Of a stretch of DNA of 64,000 nucleotides, positions 41,140-49,465 are shown in pieces. Location: assembly GCA_030595125.1 (NCBI GenBank), contig JAUVDV010000009.1, forward strand, positions 18,954 to 82,953, read 5' to 3'. This DNA comes from Deltaproteobacteria bacterium. GTDB taxonomy: Bacteria > Myxococcota_A > Polyangia > JAAYKL01. Numbering within the stretch: position 1 is the stretch's first letter; every line of letters starts with the position of its first letter. The notes beneath the pieces were generated by a model that was not told the DNA's origin, did not search any database, and saw only the letters and a program-made list of their open reading frames with translations. Position numbers and translations under genes: made by a program.

Positions 41140-41876
41140 ATCCCGACGCTCATTCCTCCGTCCACAAATATGCACTGACCTGTGATGAAGTTTGCCTCGT
41201 CGGAGGCCAAAAACAGGTGCGCCCGCGCGATGTCTATGGGGGGAATGGCCTCGCCGAGTGGGATCATTTCGATCATCTTTTCGCGCATCTTCTCGGGAAC
41301 CGCCTGCAACATGGGGGTATCCACTGCTCCGGGCGCGATGGCGTTGATGCAGATTTTCTTGCGGGCGTACTCCAATGCCAGGGTGCGGGTCAGACCGATG
41401 ACTCCCATCTTGGAAGCGGCGTAGTTGGACTGTCCCTTGTTGCCCAGGGTTGCGATCGACGCGGTGTTTACAACCTTGCCGCCTCGCTCCATCTTCGCCA
41501 GAGCGTACTTGGAACACAGAAAAGTGCCCTTCAGGTTGATGGACATCACCAGGTCCCAGTTTTCGACCGTCATACGAGGGGTGAGCGTGTCGCGAGTGAT
41601 GCCGGCGTTGTTTATGAGTATGTCTATCTTCTCATACTCGCCCAGGGATCCGGCGATCATCTCTTTGACGTCGCTCTCCTGTGACACATCGCACTTGACC
41701 GCAATCGCCTCGCCGCCCTCGGCCTTGATCGATTTGACGATCTCCTCGAGCGGTTCCATGGAGACGTCACAGGCCACCACCTTCGCGCCCTCGGCTGCAA
41801 ATAACCTGGCGGTGGTCTCACCGATCCCCGCGGCTGCGCCGGTGATGATCGCTACTTTTCCATCCAGTCTTTTCAT
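41136..41876 (-). CDS. SDR oxidoreductase, FabG/acetoacetyl-CoA reductase-like
   Basis: This is a 246-residue classical short-chain dehydrogenase. VAIITGAAAGIGETTA is the TGxxxGxG cofactor loop, and VVACDVSM with Asp after strand 2 favours NAD over NADP. Then ILINNAGITRDTL (NNAG), VVNTASIATLG (catalytic Ser), NYAASKMGVIGL (YxxxK) and INAIAPGAVDTPM (PG motif). It probably interconverts a 3-oxo- and a 3-hydroxyacyl-CoA. It stands alone, divergent from the fused hydroxyacyl-CoA dehydrogenase gene across a 273-bp gap with tandem repeats. It resembles the SDR at 48710 and may be a paralogue for another chain or ring substrate. Confidence 0.85.
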   Translation of the reverse strand: MKRLDGKVAIITGAAAGIGETTARLFAAEGAKVVACDVSMEPLEEIVKSIKAEGGEAIAVKCDVSQESDVKEMIAGSLGEYEKIDILINNAGITRDTLTPRMTVENWDLVMSINLKGTFLCSKYALAKMERGGKVVNTASIATLGNKGQSNYAASKMGVIGLTRTLALEYARKKICINAIAPGAVDTPMLQAVPEKMREKMIEMIPLGEAIPPIDIARAHLFLASDEANFITGQCIFVDGGMSVGI

Positions 41877-41991
41877 CGTTAGTCACTCCTTCGTTTTTAC
41901 GGGCGAGATTTTAACTGTTTTGAAAAATGCGCAAAGAGAAAAATGGGCTAGCTCATGTTGCTTAACCGAACACACATGTATAAGGACCTTG

Positions 41992-42117
41992 ATGAACCCC
42001 ATCCCGGCCTTCCCCTGCAAGAGGGGAAGGGGAGGATGATGGGGGCCGACATTAATGAACCCCATCCCGGCTTTCCCCTGCAAGAGGGGAAGGGGAGGAT
42101 GATGGGGGCCGACATAT
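41992..42117. repeat. two tandem 63-bp REP-like units
   Basis: Two near-identical 63-bp units (41992-42054 and 42055-42117) start ATGAACCCCATCCCGG. Each contains the stem CCTTCCCCT-GCAAG-AGGGGAAGG, the second with one T for C in the left arm. The element matches the one in the DUF2079 gene. Because 63 is a multiple of three, the upstream ORF reads through it as a repeated HPGxPLQEGKGRMMGAD peptide, but this is not part of the next gene. It fills most of the divergent gap between the SDR and the fused dehydrogenase. Confidence 0.85.
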
Positions 42118-42149
42118 TAACAGGCACGTACCGGTTGAGGGAGGAATCA

Positions 42150-44198
42150 ATGGGAGCACCAAAGAAAATCGGAATCATCGGAGCGGGAACGATGGGCGCA
42201 GGTATCGCGCAAAAGACGGCTCAGTCGGGACTTGAAGTAGTTCTGATGGATATAGCCGAAGAACCTCTTGCACGCGGGCTCGGGGGAATCCGCAAGATGT
42301 TGGAGAAGGGCGTGGCACGAGGCGTGTTCCGCGAGGGTGAACCGGACAAAATACTCGGGCGCATCAAGGGTACAACCAATATTAGTGACATGGCCGACTG
42401 CGATTTGATTGTCGAGGCCGTTTTTGAGGATCTGGAGATCAAGCGCAAGTTGATTGCCAATCTGGAGGAGGTAGTTCGTCCCGATTGCGTGCTGGGAACG
42501 AACACTTCGTCGTTCAAGGTTGACGCCGTCGCGAAGGGGGCGAAGCATCAGGAGCGGATTGTCGGAATGCACTACTTCTTCCATCCTGCCCAGAACAGGT
42601 TGCTCGAGGTCATTCCCGGTTCCGCGACGTCCTCCCAGGCAAAGGAGATCTCCTGGGCGTTTGCCGAGGCTACCGGCAAGACAGCCATCCATTCGGAGGA
42701 TGCTCCGGGCTTTGTGGTCAATCGCTTCTTCGTGCCGTGGCTCAACGAGTCCGTTAGATTGCTGGAAGAGGGCGTTGCCGATCTGCCCACAATCGATGAC
42801 ACCTGCATGAAGTTCTTCGGAATCGGCATGGGCCCGTTCAAGCTCATGAACGTTACCGGTGTTCCCATCGCTCAACATGCGTCCGAGGGACTCGCCTCCG
42901 AGCTGAGCCCTTTCTACGCCCCGTGTGATCGTCTCAAGGAGCAGGTCTCGGCGAAAAAGGACTGGGATCTGGCGGGTGAACCGTCGGACACAGGCGTGAA
43001 GGACGTGGAGGCCAGGCTTCTGGGAGTGGTGCTCCTCGTTGCTGCGTCTCTTGTGGATGAAGGCGTTTCCACTGCGGAAGATACAGATATTGGCGCAATG
43101 GTCGGCCTTCGCTGGCCGGCGGGACCGTTTGCCCTCGCCAACAGAAAGGGCGTTGAATTGGCCGTGGCCGCCGCCGCAAAAATCGCGAAGAAGTACGATC
43201 TCCCGCTGCCGAAGGCACTGGCCGAGCGTCTGAACAAGGCGACGCCGTTTGTGTTGAACGCGGTCAACCTCGACGTGGAGGACGGAATAGCCCTCATAAC
43301 CATGAACCGACCCAACGCCATGAACGCGCTCGATCCGGAGACGGTGGATTCCCTGGCCGAGGCGTTCGACAAGGCCGCCGGCGACTCTTCGGTAAAGGCC
43401 ATCGTGATCGAGGGCCGCGGCAAGGCCTTCATCGCCGGCGCTGACATCAAGTTCTTCATCAAGGGAATCGATGAGAAAGACATCCCCCGGATAGAGAAAT
43501 TCACGCGCGAGGGGACCGAGCTCTTGCTGCGCATCGACAAGTGCGCCAAGCCGGTTGTCGCCCGCGTCAATGGACTCGCATTGGGCGGCGGAGCGGAGGT
43601 CGCGCTGGCGTGTGACGCCATCATCGCGGACGAGGGAGCGGTCATGGGGTTCCCCGAGACCGGCATTGGGATCTACCCTGGATTGGGCGGAACTCAGCGG
43701 ATGGTCAAGCGTTGCGGTTTGCCCGTTGCCCGCTATCTCCTGTTCACCGGCGACATCGTTCCGGCGGCCAAGGCTGCCGCGTTGGGTCTGGTCGACCGGG
43801 TTGCGCCGTCCGGCGGCACCATGGGCATGATCAAGACTCTCCTGGCCGAGGGAAAGATCGAGGCGGGTGCGGGTGCGGGTGGGCCGGCCGAGCCGTCCTC
43901 TGAGGCTACCGCCGCATACGAGGCCGTTTTCTCGAACGAGAACACGGACAAGCTGTTCGACGGTACTTTCGAGGCCACCGACAAGCAGGGTGAGAAGATC
44001 GCGAAGAAGCTCGGGTTCAAGGCGCCGGTAGCGTTAAAGATGGCCCACGAACTCATGAACAAGGCTTCGGACACCCCCATCGAGGATGGCGTCGAGCTCG
44101 AACTCGCCGGACTGCCCAAGATCTTCGCCACTTCGGACGCCAGGGTCGGCCTGGGGTCGGTGGGCGGCAAGGAGCGGCCTGTCTTCAAGGGAAAGTGA
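42150..44198 (+). CDS. 3-hydroxyacyl-CoA dehydrogenase / enoyl-CoA hydratase fusion
   Basis: This is a 682-residue bifunctional beta-oxidation enzyme. I place the start at the ATG at 42150 (MGAPKKIGIIG), after GAGGGAGGAATCA; the track ORF runs on through repeats. Dehydrogenase domain (residues 1 to about 375): GIIGAGTMGAGIAQKTAQSG, GMHYFFHPAQNRLLEVIPG (catalytic His with a following N) and DAPGFVVNRFFVPWLNE. Hydratase domain (about 378-682): GRGKAFIAGADIKFF and VNGLALGGGAEVALACD form the oxyanion hole, then PETGIGIYPGLGGTQRM. The order dehydrogenase-hydratase is the reverse of FadB. The C-terminal tail is Ala/Gly rich. It lies 4 bp before the CoA-ligase gene, so the two form an operon. Confidence 0.9.
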   Translation: MGAPKKIGIIGAGTMGAGIAQKTAQSGLEVVLMDIAEEPLARGLGGIRKMLEKGVARGVFREGEPDKILGRIKGTTNISDMADCDLIVEAVFEDLEIKRKLIANLEEVVRPDCVLGTNTSSFKVDAVAKGAKHQERIVGMHYFFHPAQNRLLEVIPGSATSSQAKEISWAFAEATGKTAIHSEDAPGFVVNRFFVPWLNESVRLLEEGVADLPTIDDTCMKFFGIGMGPFKLMNVTGVPIAQHASEGLASELSPFYAPCDRLKEQVSAKKDWDLAGEPSDTGVKDVEARLLGVVLLVAASLVDEGVSTAEDTDIGAMVGLRWPAGPFALANRKGVELAVAAAAKIAKKYDLPLPKALAERLNKATPFVLNAVNLDVEDGIALITMNRPNAMNALDPETVDSLAEAFDKAAGDSSVKAIVIEGRGKAFIAGADIKFFIKGIDEKDIPRIEKFTREGTELLLRIDKCAKPVVARVNGLALGGGAEVALACDAIIADEGAVMGFPETGIGIYPGLGGTQRMVKRCGLPVARYLLFTGDIVPAAKAAALGLVDRVAPSGGTMGMIKTLLAEGKIEAGAGAGGPAEPSSEATAAYEAVFSNENTDKLFDGTFEATDKQGEKIAKKLGFKAPVALKMAHELMNKASDTPIEDGVELELAGLPKIFATSDARVGLGSVGGKERPVFKGK

Positions 44199-44202
44199 GA
44201 GC

Positions 44203-45786
44203 ATGAACGACAGCGACATCCAGAATTTCAACGCGGCGGATTACTTCATCGATCGCAATGTGCGACAGGGGCGAGGCCACAAGACCGCCATTATCTCGCC
44301 GGGGCGCAATTACACGTACAACGATCTGCAAAAAATGGTCAACAAGACCGCCAACGCGCTGGTCGATCTGGGGGTCCGCATTGAGGACAGGATAGCGCTC
44401 CTGCTCCTGGACACGCCCGAGTTCTACGCGTGTTATTGGGGGGCCATCCGCATCGGCGCGGTTCCGGTGCCGTGCAACACCATGATGACCTCCGAGGACT
44501 ACCACTACTTTATGAACGACACCCGGGCGAAGGTGCTCATCTGCAGCGCGCCGATCGTTCCGATGATTTACGAGATCACGGGCGATCTGCCCTATCTTCG
44601 AGACCTGATAGTAATAGAGGAAGGGAAGGGCGCCAAGATCCCCTTCAGGCAGAAGTATCGTCGAGCTCCGAGCACGTGCAAGTCGGCGGCCACAACAAGG
44701 GACGACGTGGGGTTCTGGCTTTACTCCTCGGGGAGCACCGGATCTCCCAAGGGAACCATCCACTCCCAATACGATATGGTGGTGTGCTCGGAGAACTACG
44801 CCAAGGGCGTGCTCGGGATGAACGAGAACGACATCACGCTCTCGGCGGCGCGCCTGTTTTTTGCTTACGGACTGGGTAACTCAAACGCGTTCCCACTCGC
44901 CGTGGGTGGAACGGCGGTTATCTATCCCGAGCGACCGACCCCATCGCTGATATACGATCTCCTGGTCAGGCACCGACCGACCCTCTTCTTCGGCGTCCCG
45001 ACACTGTACGCGGCGATGCTCGATCACGCCGAGAAACAGGACAGCAAGGCCCCGGATCCCAACTCCGATCACGAACTCTCGTCGGTGCGCCTGTGCATCT
45101 CCGCGGGGGAGGCGCTGCCGACGGATCTCTACCACCGGTGGAAGGCTCGCTACGGCATCGAGATCGTTGACGGCATAGGATCCACCGAGATGGCTCATAT
45201 CTTTTTGTCCAACCGACCCGGCGAAGTGAGGCCCGGCAGCACCGGCAAGCCCGTGCCGGGATACGAGATCAAGCTGGTCGACGACGACGGAGTAGAAGTG
45301 CCTCCCGGCGAGATTGGTACCCTTCACGTGAAGGGGGACAGCGCCGCGCAGCTGTACTGGCGAAAACGCGACAAGACCAGATCCACCATGGTAGGCGAGT
45401 GGATAAACACCGGTGACAAGTTTCACAAGGACGAGGACGGCTACTACTGGTGCCACGGTCGGGGAGATGACATGCTCAAAGTGGGTGGCATCTGGGTATC
45501 GCCCATAGAGGTAGAGCGTTGCGTCTCGGAGCACCCGGCGGTGGTGGAATGCGCCGTGGTCGGGTACGAGGACAAGGAAGGGCTCATCAAGCCCAAGGCT
45601 TTCGTGGTGTTGAGCGACAGGAGCGCCGCCAACGATGACCTCGCCGAGGAACTGAAGGCTTACGTTCGAGAACGCCTGGCCAAGTACAAGTATCCGCGTT
45701 GGATTCAGTTCGTGGACGAGCTGCCCAAGAACCCTAACGGCAAGATAGTCCGGTTCCGCCTGCGGGAGTTGGAAGAGGACAAGTAG
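44203..45786 (+). CDS. benzoate-CoA-ligase-family acyl/aryl-CoA synthetase
   Basis: This is a 527-residue ANL-superfamily ligase from the ATG at 44203. The AMP-binding P-loop is YSSGSTGSPKGTIHSQ (about residues 172-187), followed by AARLFFAYGLGNSNAFPL, a stretch typical of benzoate-CoA ligases. GIGSTEMAHIF, the hinge region GDKFHKDEDGYYWCHGR, GIWVSPIEVERCV and NPNGKIVRFRLRE (A10 Lys) complete the set. The product is an aromatic or related acyl-CoA thioester made from ATP and CoA. It is co-transcribed with the fused dehydrogenase/hydratase. The acid specificity cannot be fixed from sequence, but the Dch-like gene at 50699 makes an aromatic acid plausible. Confidence 0.85.
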   Translation: MNDSDIQNFNAADYFIDRNVRQGRGHKTAIISPGRNYTYNDLQKMVNKTANALVDLGVRIEDRIALLLLDTPEFYACYWGAIRIGAVPVPCNTMMTSEDYHYFMNDTRAKVLICSAPIVPMIYEITGDLPYLRDLIVIEEGKGAKIPFRQKYRRAPSTCKSAATTRDDVGFWLYSSGSTGSPKGTIHSQYDMVVCSENYAKGVLGMNENDITLSAARLFFAYGLGNSNAFPLAVGGTAVIYPERPTPSLIYDLLVRHRPTLFFGVPTLYAAMLDHAEKQDSKAPDPNSDHELSSVRLCISAGEALPTDLYHRWKARYGIEIVDGIGSTEMAHIFLSNRPGEVRPGSTGKPVPGYEIKLVDDDGVEVPPGEIGTLHVKGDSAAQLYWRKRDKTRSTMVGEWINTGDKFHKDEDGYYWCHGRGDDMLKVGGIWVSPIEVERCVSEHPAVVECAVVGYEDKEGLIKPKAFVVLSDRSAANDDLAEELKAYVRERLAKYKYPRWIQFVDELPKNPNGKIVRFRLRELEEDK

Positions 45787-45794
45787 CGGCCAGT

Positions 45795-46049
45795 TTAATA
45801 GACTTCTTTCCGATGTCCGACGCGAACGATCGAGATCAACAGGGTCGTGCCGTCAAATGCGTAAATCACCCGATAGGTTCCGACTCTCAGGCGGCGCAGC
45901 CCCTTCCATTCGGCGGCCAGGAGCTTGCCTTTCAGCGGTTGTTCACGAAGTCCCTCAACAGCTTTGACGATTCGCTTCTGATCGGGTCTGTCAATGCGTG
46001 AGAGTTCCTTGAAAGCTCGCTTTTCCCATCTAATCGAGATCGAGGGCAC
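45795..46049 (-). CDS. RelE/ParE-family toxin
   Basis: This 84-residue protein reads SIRWEKRAFKELSRIDRPDQKRIVKAVE then KGLRRLRVGTYRVIYAFDG and VGHRKEVY, the usual order of the RelE/ParE fold (helix hairpin, R-x-x-x-G-x-Y-R-x-x-Y, terminal basic tail). RelE types cut mRNA in the ribosome A site, while ParE types poison gyrase. The Arg/His residues near the C-terminus suit an RNase, but this is not decisive. It overlaps its antitoxin gene by 20 bp. It converges on the ligase gene with 8 bp between them. Confidence 0.85.
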   Translation of the reverse strand: MPSISIRWEKRAFKELSRIDRPDQKRIVKAVEGLREQPLKGKLLAAEWKGLRRLRVGTYRVIYAFDGTTLLISIVRVGHRKEVY

Positions 46050-46248
46050 GCTTCACCTCATCGTGGTCCATCCACTCGGCCTGCGGATCGCGAATTCTGG
46101 CGAGGGAGTTCTCGAGGTCTTCTCGCGCTTCGAGGTAACGCTCGAGGGCTTCTCGAATGAACGATGTCTTTGACCGTTGCGTGAGTTTGGCGAGTTTGTC
46201 CAATCGATTCGCAAGATCATAAGGCAATCTGACTGTTTGAACGTGCAT
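46030..46248 (-). CDS. ribbon-helix-helix antitoxin
   Basis: This 72-residue protein starts at the ATG at 46248 (MHVQTVRLPYDLANRLD), preceded by GGAGG. Residues 2-45 form a ribbon-helix-helix DNA-binding domain (VQTVRLP strand, then TQRSKTSFIREALERYL). The acidic C-terminal tail (RDPQAEWMDHDEVKRALDLD) would wrap the toxin. It is the first gene of the module. A 22-bp palindrome 17 bp upstream of its ATG is the likely binding site for toxin-antitoxin autorepression. Confidence 0.85.
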   Translation of the reverse strand: MHVQTVRLPYDLANRLDKLAKLTQRSKTSFIREALERYLEAREDLENSLARIRDPQAEWMDHDEVKRALDLD

Positions 46249-46264
46249 GATATCCTCCGATATC

Positions 46265-46286
46265 AATGTAATACACGTATTACATT
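46265..46286. promoter_or_regulatory. 22-bp palindromic operator of the relBE-like module
   Basis: AATGTAATAC-AC-GTATTACATT is a perfect 10-bp inverted repeat with a 2-bp centre, just upstream of the antitoxin ribosome site. On the minus strand TATTAC and TAATAC resemble -10 boxes, so the promoter probably lies within the operator. Confidence 0.75.
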
Positions 46287-46407
46287 AGTGCAACCCGATC
46301 GTGGGAAATTATTAGCACTCTATCAAGATGCAATACCGATCTTATGGCCTAACATTATGAAATAAATGAAGAATAAAAGTGACTGGCACCGTTCTGGGTT
46401 CGTCGCG

Positions 46408-46686
46408 TCAGTTTTTTGTTTGCCACATTTTTTTCGCGACCCGCCAGCAGATCACGGCCAGCGAACAAAAAAGGAGGACCAAACCGGTTCTTATAAGAAT
46501 CTCAGCCAGGGTCTGATCTGTGCTTGTAATCATTATGTAAATGGCCCAGGCGCCCATCAGTACGAGCGCGAGGGCGGCCAGGAGCAAAATGGCCCCGAAA
46601 AATTTGAGAGAAGGTTTATCAGGGGCCGTTTCCCTCAGAATCTCTCCGATGAGCACCCCGAGTAACTCGATTATGAAATTGATCAT
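46408..46686 (-). CDS. small two-helix membrane protein
   Basis: This 92-residue protein has two clear membrane helices (about residues 30-53, FFGAILLLAALALVLMGAWAIY, and 65-82, LIRTGLVLLFCSLAVICW) and an amphipathic N-terminus (MINFIIELLGVLIGEILRE). No functional motif is visible. It is isolated between the two toxin-antitoxin modules. Short imperfect copies of AATAAAAGTGAMYGG lie on both sides (near 46373 and 46743), which may mark an old insertion. Coding status is likely from composition but not certain. Confidence 0.5.
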   Translation of the reverse strand: MINFIIELLGVLIGEILRETAPDKPSLKFFGAILLLAALALVLMGAWAIYIMITSTDQTLAEILIRTGLVLLFCSLAVICWRVAKKMWQTKN

Positions 46687-46771
46687 TCCTGAATGCCCCC
46701 GATTAATGACATCCGATTAATCTCCCAGTCTTTAGAAAGAAAAATAAAAGTGAACGGTTCCCGAACCACCC

Positions 46772-47119
46772 CTATTTGGCAATGCGAACATTTCTTTCGG
46801 TGGCCACGACGTATGCGCCTTCCAGTTCTCCCGAAAAGGATGCGAGAAGTCTGGACATAACCTTCACCTTTGCCGCCGGGGTCTCATCTGCCAACCTGAG
46901 CAACACGACACCTTTGTGGGGCGCACCGGACCGGAAGATTTTCTCCCCAAACCCCTTGTCGTTGGTTATGAGCACACGGTTTTCAACAAACGCCTTGTCC
47001 AGAATCCAATCATCGTCGGCTCCCCTTGCAGACGCAAAAACCGAGAACACATCGTATCCTTTCGATGCGAGCCATTGAGCCAGAAAAGGTCCGGCACATT
47101 CATCGACGAGGAACTTCAA
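46772..47119 (-). CDS. DUF5615 PIN-like toxin
   Basis: This is a 115-residue protein from a TTG at 47119; the track start runs on upstream, inside the partner gene. LKFLVDECAGPFLAQWLASKGYDV is the PIN-like acidic start (D-E), then ADDDWILDKAFVENRVLITNDKGFGE supplies further Asp residues, ending VVLLRLADETPAAK. DUF5615 proteins are PIN-fold nucleases paired with DUF433 antitoxins (VapBC45-like). The start lies 4 bp after the DUF433 stop, giving translational coupling. Confidence is high for family, lower for the exact start codon. Confidence 0.8.
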   Translation of the reverse strand: MKFLVDECAGPFLAQWLASKGYDVFSVFASARGADDDWILDKAFVENRVLITNDKGFGEKIFRSGAPHKGVVLLRLADETPAAKVKVMSRLLASFSGELEGAYVVATERNVRIAK

Positions 47120-47123
47120 GACT

Positions 47124-47384
47124 TCACGCAACCTCAGTGTCGAACGAAACGAACGATGAATCGCCAAGAGCCTGCGACGCAAAGGATAAACAGGCCAATA
47201 TGTCCTCCCGTGCGAGCCCCTTATACTCGGCAAGGATTTCTTCCGACGTCATACCTCGTGCGAGCAGGCCCAAAATGAACTCGACCGAAAGACGCGTCCC
47301 TCTAATCACAGGTCTGCCTACCATTATCTTGGGATTGACAACGATGCGATCTAGCGGCTTCCCGTCATTATCCTGACTGGCCAT
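47124..47384 (-). CDS. DUF433 antitoxin-like protein
   Basis: This 86-residue protein reads DRIVVNPKIMVGRPVIRGTRLSVEFIL then RGMTSEEILAEYKGLAREDILACLSFA. This is the DUF433 signature (P-x-[IV]-x-x-G-x-P-[VC]-[IV]-x-G-[TR]-R). The fold includes a helix-turn-helix and normally neutralises a DUF5615/PIN toxin. AAGGGAGATATCC precedes the ATG at 47384. It is the first gene of the two-gene module, in a region where a catabolic cluster is interrupted by toxin-antitoxin genes. Confidence 0.82.
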   Translation of the reverse strand: MASQDNDGKPLDRIVVNPKIMVGRPVIRGTRLSVEFILGLLARGMTSEEILAEYKGLAREDILACLSFASQALGDSSFVSFDTEVA

Positions 47385-47448
47385 GGATATCTCCCTTCAC
47401 TATATCGACCACACGAAAGTACCACGTGACTTCTGCTGGAACAATGTC

Positions 47449-47474
47449 GGAAGGGGAAGATGATAGAGGCCGGC
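47449..47474. repeat. half copy of the REP-like element
   Basis: GGAAGGGGAAGATGATAGAGGCCGGC matches the right arm and tail of the element at 15946 (GGAAGGGGAAGATGATGGAGGCC) with one change. The left arm is absent, so it cannot fold alone. It lies directly beside the thiolase stop codon. Confidence 0.65.
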
Positions 47475-47475
47475 T

Positions 47476-48669
47476 CTAGTTCTCGCGCTTGATTACCATG
47501 GCAGAGGTGACGCCGCCGCCGCCGCAGATGGACGCAATACCGATCTCCTTGTCACGCTGCTTGAGAGCGTTGTACAGGGTGACCACGATCCTTGCGCCGG
47601 AGATCCCGGTGGGGTGACCAAGGGCGATGGCTCCGCCGTTGATGTTGAGCTTGCTGTTGTCCCACTTCAGCATCCTCTCGTTGGTGAGCACCTGCACCGC
47701 GAAGGCCTCGTTCACCTCGTACAGGTCCATGTCGGCCAGGGACATTTTCGCCCTGTCGAGGGCGATGGGGATCGAGATCCCGGGACCTTCGCCCATGTAC
47801 TTGCCGTCGACGGCAGCGGTGGAGTAAGACACGATGCTGAACAGGGGCTTCACGCCGGCCGCAGCCGCGCGCTCACGGGTGGTGATGACGAGGGCGCAGG
47901 CGCCGTCGGACATGCCGCACGCGTTTCCGGCGGTGACGGCTCCGTCCTTTCTGAACGCCGGACGAAGTTTTGCCAGTTTCTCGATGCTGGTTCCCGCGCG
48001 CGGGGTTTCGTCAGTATCGAACTGGAATTCGGGCGTCTTGCGAGTGGCGGGAATCGTGACCGGGACGATCTCGTTTTTGAAACGACCCGCTTCGATCGCC
48101 GCGAGTGCCTTTTTGTGGCTTTCCACGGCAAAAGCATCCTGAGCCTCGCGTGAGATCTCATGTTTCTCCACCAGATTTTCCGCGGTGCCGCCCATGCCGT
48201 ATCCGCAGGTGGGATCGATGGAATCCGACCAGCCGTCCTCCAGGGTCTTGTCGCCCATCTTGAAGCCCGCAAAGCGAACGTTCTTGAGCAGGTACGGGAT
48301 GGTGGACATGGAGTCCATTCCACCGGTCATGTAGACTTCGCCCTGTCCGGTCATGATACCCTGGGCCGCCAGCATGATGGACTTCATGCCCGAGGGGCAC
48401 GCCATGTTGAGCGTGTCGGTCGGAACCTCCGCCGGAATCCCCGCGAAGATCGAAGCGGAGCGGGATGGGTTGGGACCGTTGCCCGCCTGCCGACAGGAGC
48501 CGTAGATCACCTCGGCGAGATCCTTGCCCTCGAAGCCGGAGCGCTCGAGAGCGGCCTTGATGGCCGTGGCGCCAAGGTGAAAAGAGGCGACTTCCTTCAG
48601 AGTTCCGCCAAAGCTTCCCATGGGGGTACGCACGGCGGAAACTGCGACTATATCGTTGAGTTTGGTCAT
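47476..48669 (-). CDS. acetyl-CoA acetyltransferase (thiolase)
   Basis: This is a 397-residue thiolase from the ATG at 48669 (MTKLNDIVAVSAVRTPMG), after GGAGGATCTTTTC. The acylation Cys is in LNMACPSGMKSIM (about residue 89). Other catalytic motifs are VNEAFAVQ (NEAF), IALGHPTGISGARI (GHP) and ICGGGGVTSAM (C-terminal Cys base). It cleaves acetoacetyl-CoA or a longer 3-ketoacyl-CoA, or condenses acetyl-CoA. It is the last gene of the run Dch-like, thiolase-like, SDR, thiolase, all on the minus strand. The pathway direction (beta-oxidation) is inferred from that context. Confidence 0.92.
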   Translation of the reverse strand: MTKLNDIVAVSAVRTPMGSFGGTLKEVASFHLGATAIKAALERSGFEGKDLAEVIYGSCRQAGNGPNPSRSASIFAGIPAEVPTDTLNMACPSGMKSIMLAAQGIMTGQGEVYMTGGMDSMSTIPYLLKNVRFAGFKMGDKTLEDGWSDSIDPTCGYGMGGTAENLVEKHEISREAQDAFAVESHKKALAAIEAGRFKNEIVPVTIPATRKTPEFQFDTDETPRAGTSIEKLAKLRPAFRKDGAVTAGNACGMSDGACALVITTRERAAAAGVKPLFSIVSYSTAAVDGKYMGEGPGISIPIALDRAKMSLADMDLYEVNEAFAVQVLTNERMLKWDNSKLNINGGAIALGHPTGISGARIVVTLYNALKQRDKEIGIASICGGGGVTSAMVIKREN

Positions 48670-48709
48670 GAAAAGATCCTCCAAAAGGGCGGGCAGGCCG
48701 CCCCGACAG

Positions 48710-49456
48710 TTATGAGATCAGCTGGCCGCCGTCCACATTGAGCACCTGGCCGGTCACATGGCGCGAGAGGTCGGACGCGAAGAACGCAACCACGTTGGCT
48801 ATTTCATCGGGTTGTCCAATCCTCCCCAATACGATCTCCTTGCGGGAGCGATCCTTGGCCTCCTCGTCCATGGCGGCCACCATTTCAGTTTCGATGAGGC
48901 CCGGGGCCACAGCGTTGACGTTGATGTTCTTGTTTCCAAGCTCACGGGCCATGGTCTTTGTGAACGCGATGATGCCGCCCTTGGACGCCGTGTAGTTGGA
49001 CTGACCGAACTTGCCGCGCAGCCCGTTGATGGACGTCACGTTGATGATCTTGCCGGATTTCTGTTCACGGAATCCGGGCGTGACGGCTCTGGCATAATTG
49101 AAGTAGCCCTTGAGGTTAACCTCGATTACCTTGTCCCACTGTTCTTCGGTCATCTTCCAGATCACGCCGTCCCAGTTGATGCCCGCGTTGCATACCAGAA
49201 TGTCGAGGCCGCCGAAGGTCTCCCTGGCCTGTGCGGCCATGTCCTGAGCGTCCTGGAAGCTGGACACATCGGCCTTGACGGCCAGCCCCTTGACTCCCAT
49301 CGCTTCCATGTCGGCTACGACCTGCTTTGCTTCGGTGTCGTGCTTGCGGTAATTGATTGCCACATTGGCGCCAAGGCCGGCCAGTGTCTTTGCGATTGCT
49401 GCGCCGATACCGAGGCTGCCGCCTGTAACGATCGCGCTCTTGCCTTTGAGATGCAT
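48710..49456 (-). CDS. SDR 3-oxoacyl/acetoacetyl-CoA reductase-like
   Basis: This is a 248-residue SDR. SAIVTGGSLGIGAAIAKTL is the cofactor loop, and NVAINYRKHD with Arg/Lys after strand 2 favours NADPH. Then ILVCNAGINWDGVIWKM, IINVTSINGLRGKFGQSNYTASKGG (Ser, Tyr and Lys of the catalytic triad) and VNAVAPGLIETEMV follow. AGGAGGACAGG precedes the ATG. It lies between two thiolase genes in an operon, so a 3-hydroxyacyl-CoA or alicyclic hydroxyacyl-CoA dehydrogenase role is likely. Its cofactor preference seems to differ from the SDR at 41136. Confidence 0.88.
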   Translation of the reverse strand: MHLKGKSAIVTGGSLGIGAAIAKTLAGLGANVAINYRKHDTEAKQVVADMEAMGVKGLAVKADVSSFQDAQDMAAQARETFGGLDILVCNAGINWDGVIWKMTEEQWDKVIEVNLKGYFNYARAVTPGFREQKSGKIINVTSINGLRGKFGQSNYTASKGGIIAFTKTMARELGNKNINVNAVAPGLIETEMVAAMDEEAKDRSRKEIVLGRIGQPDEIANVVAFFASDLSRHVTGQVLNVDGGQLIS

Positions 49457-49465
49457 CCTGTCCTC

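Noticed and set aside
41955-42149. 65-residue N-terminal extension of the fused dehydrogenase
   Set aside because: It translates a tandem palindromic repeat; a proper ribosome site and the Rossmann start motif place the start at 42150.
46373-46760. Short similar sequences AATAAAAGTGAMYGG flanking the small membrane gene as insertion ends
   Set aside because: Too short and imperfect, same orientation, no target duplication or transposase visible.
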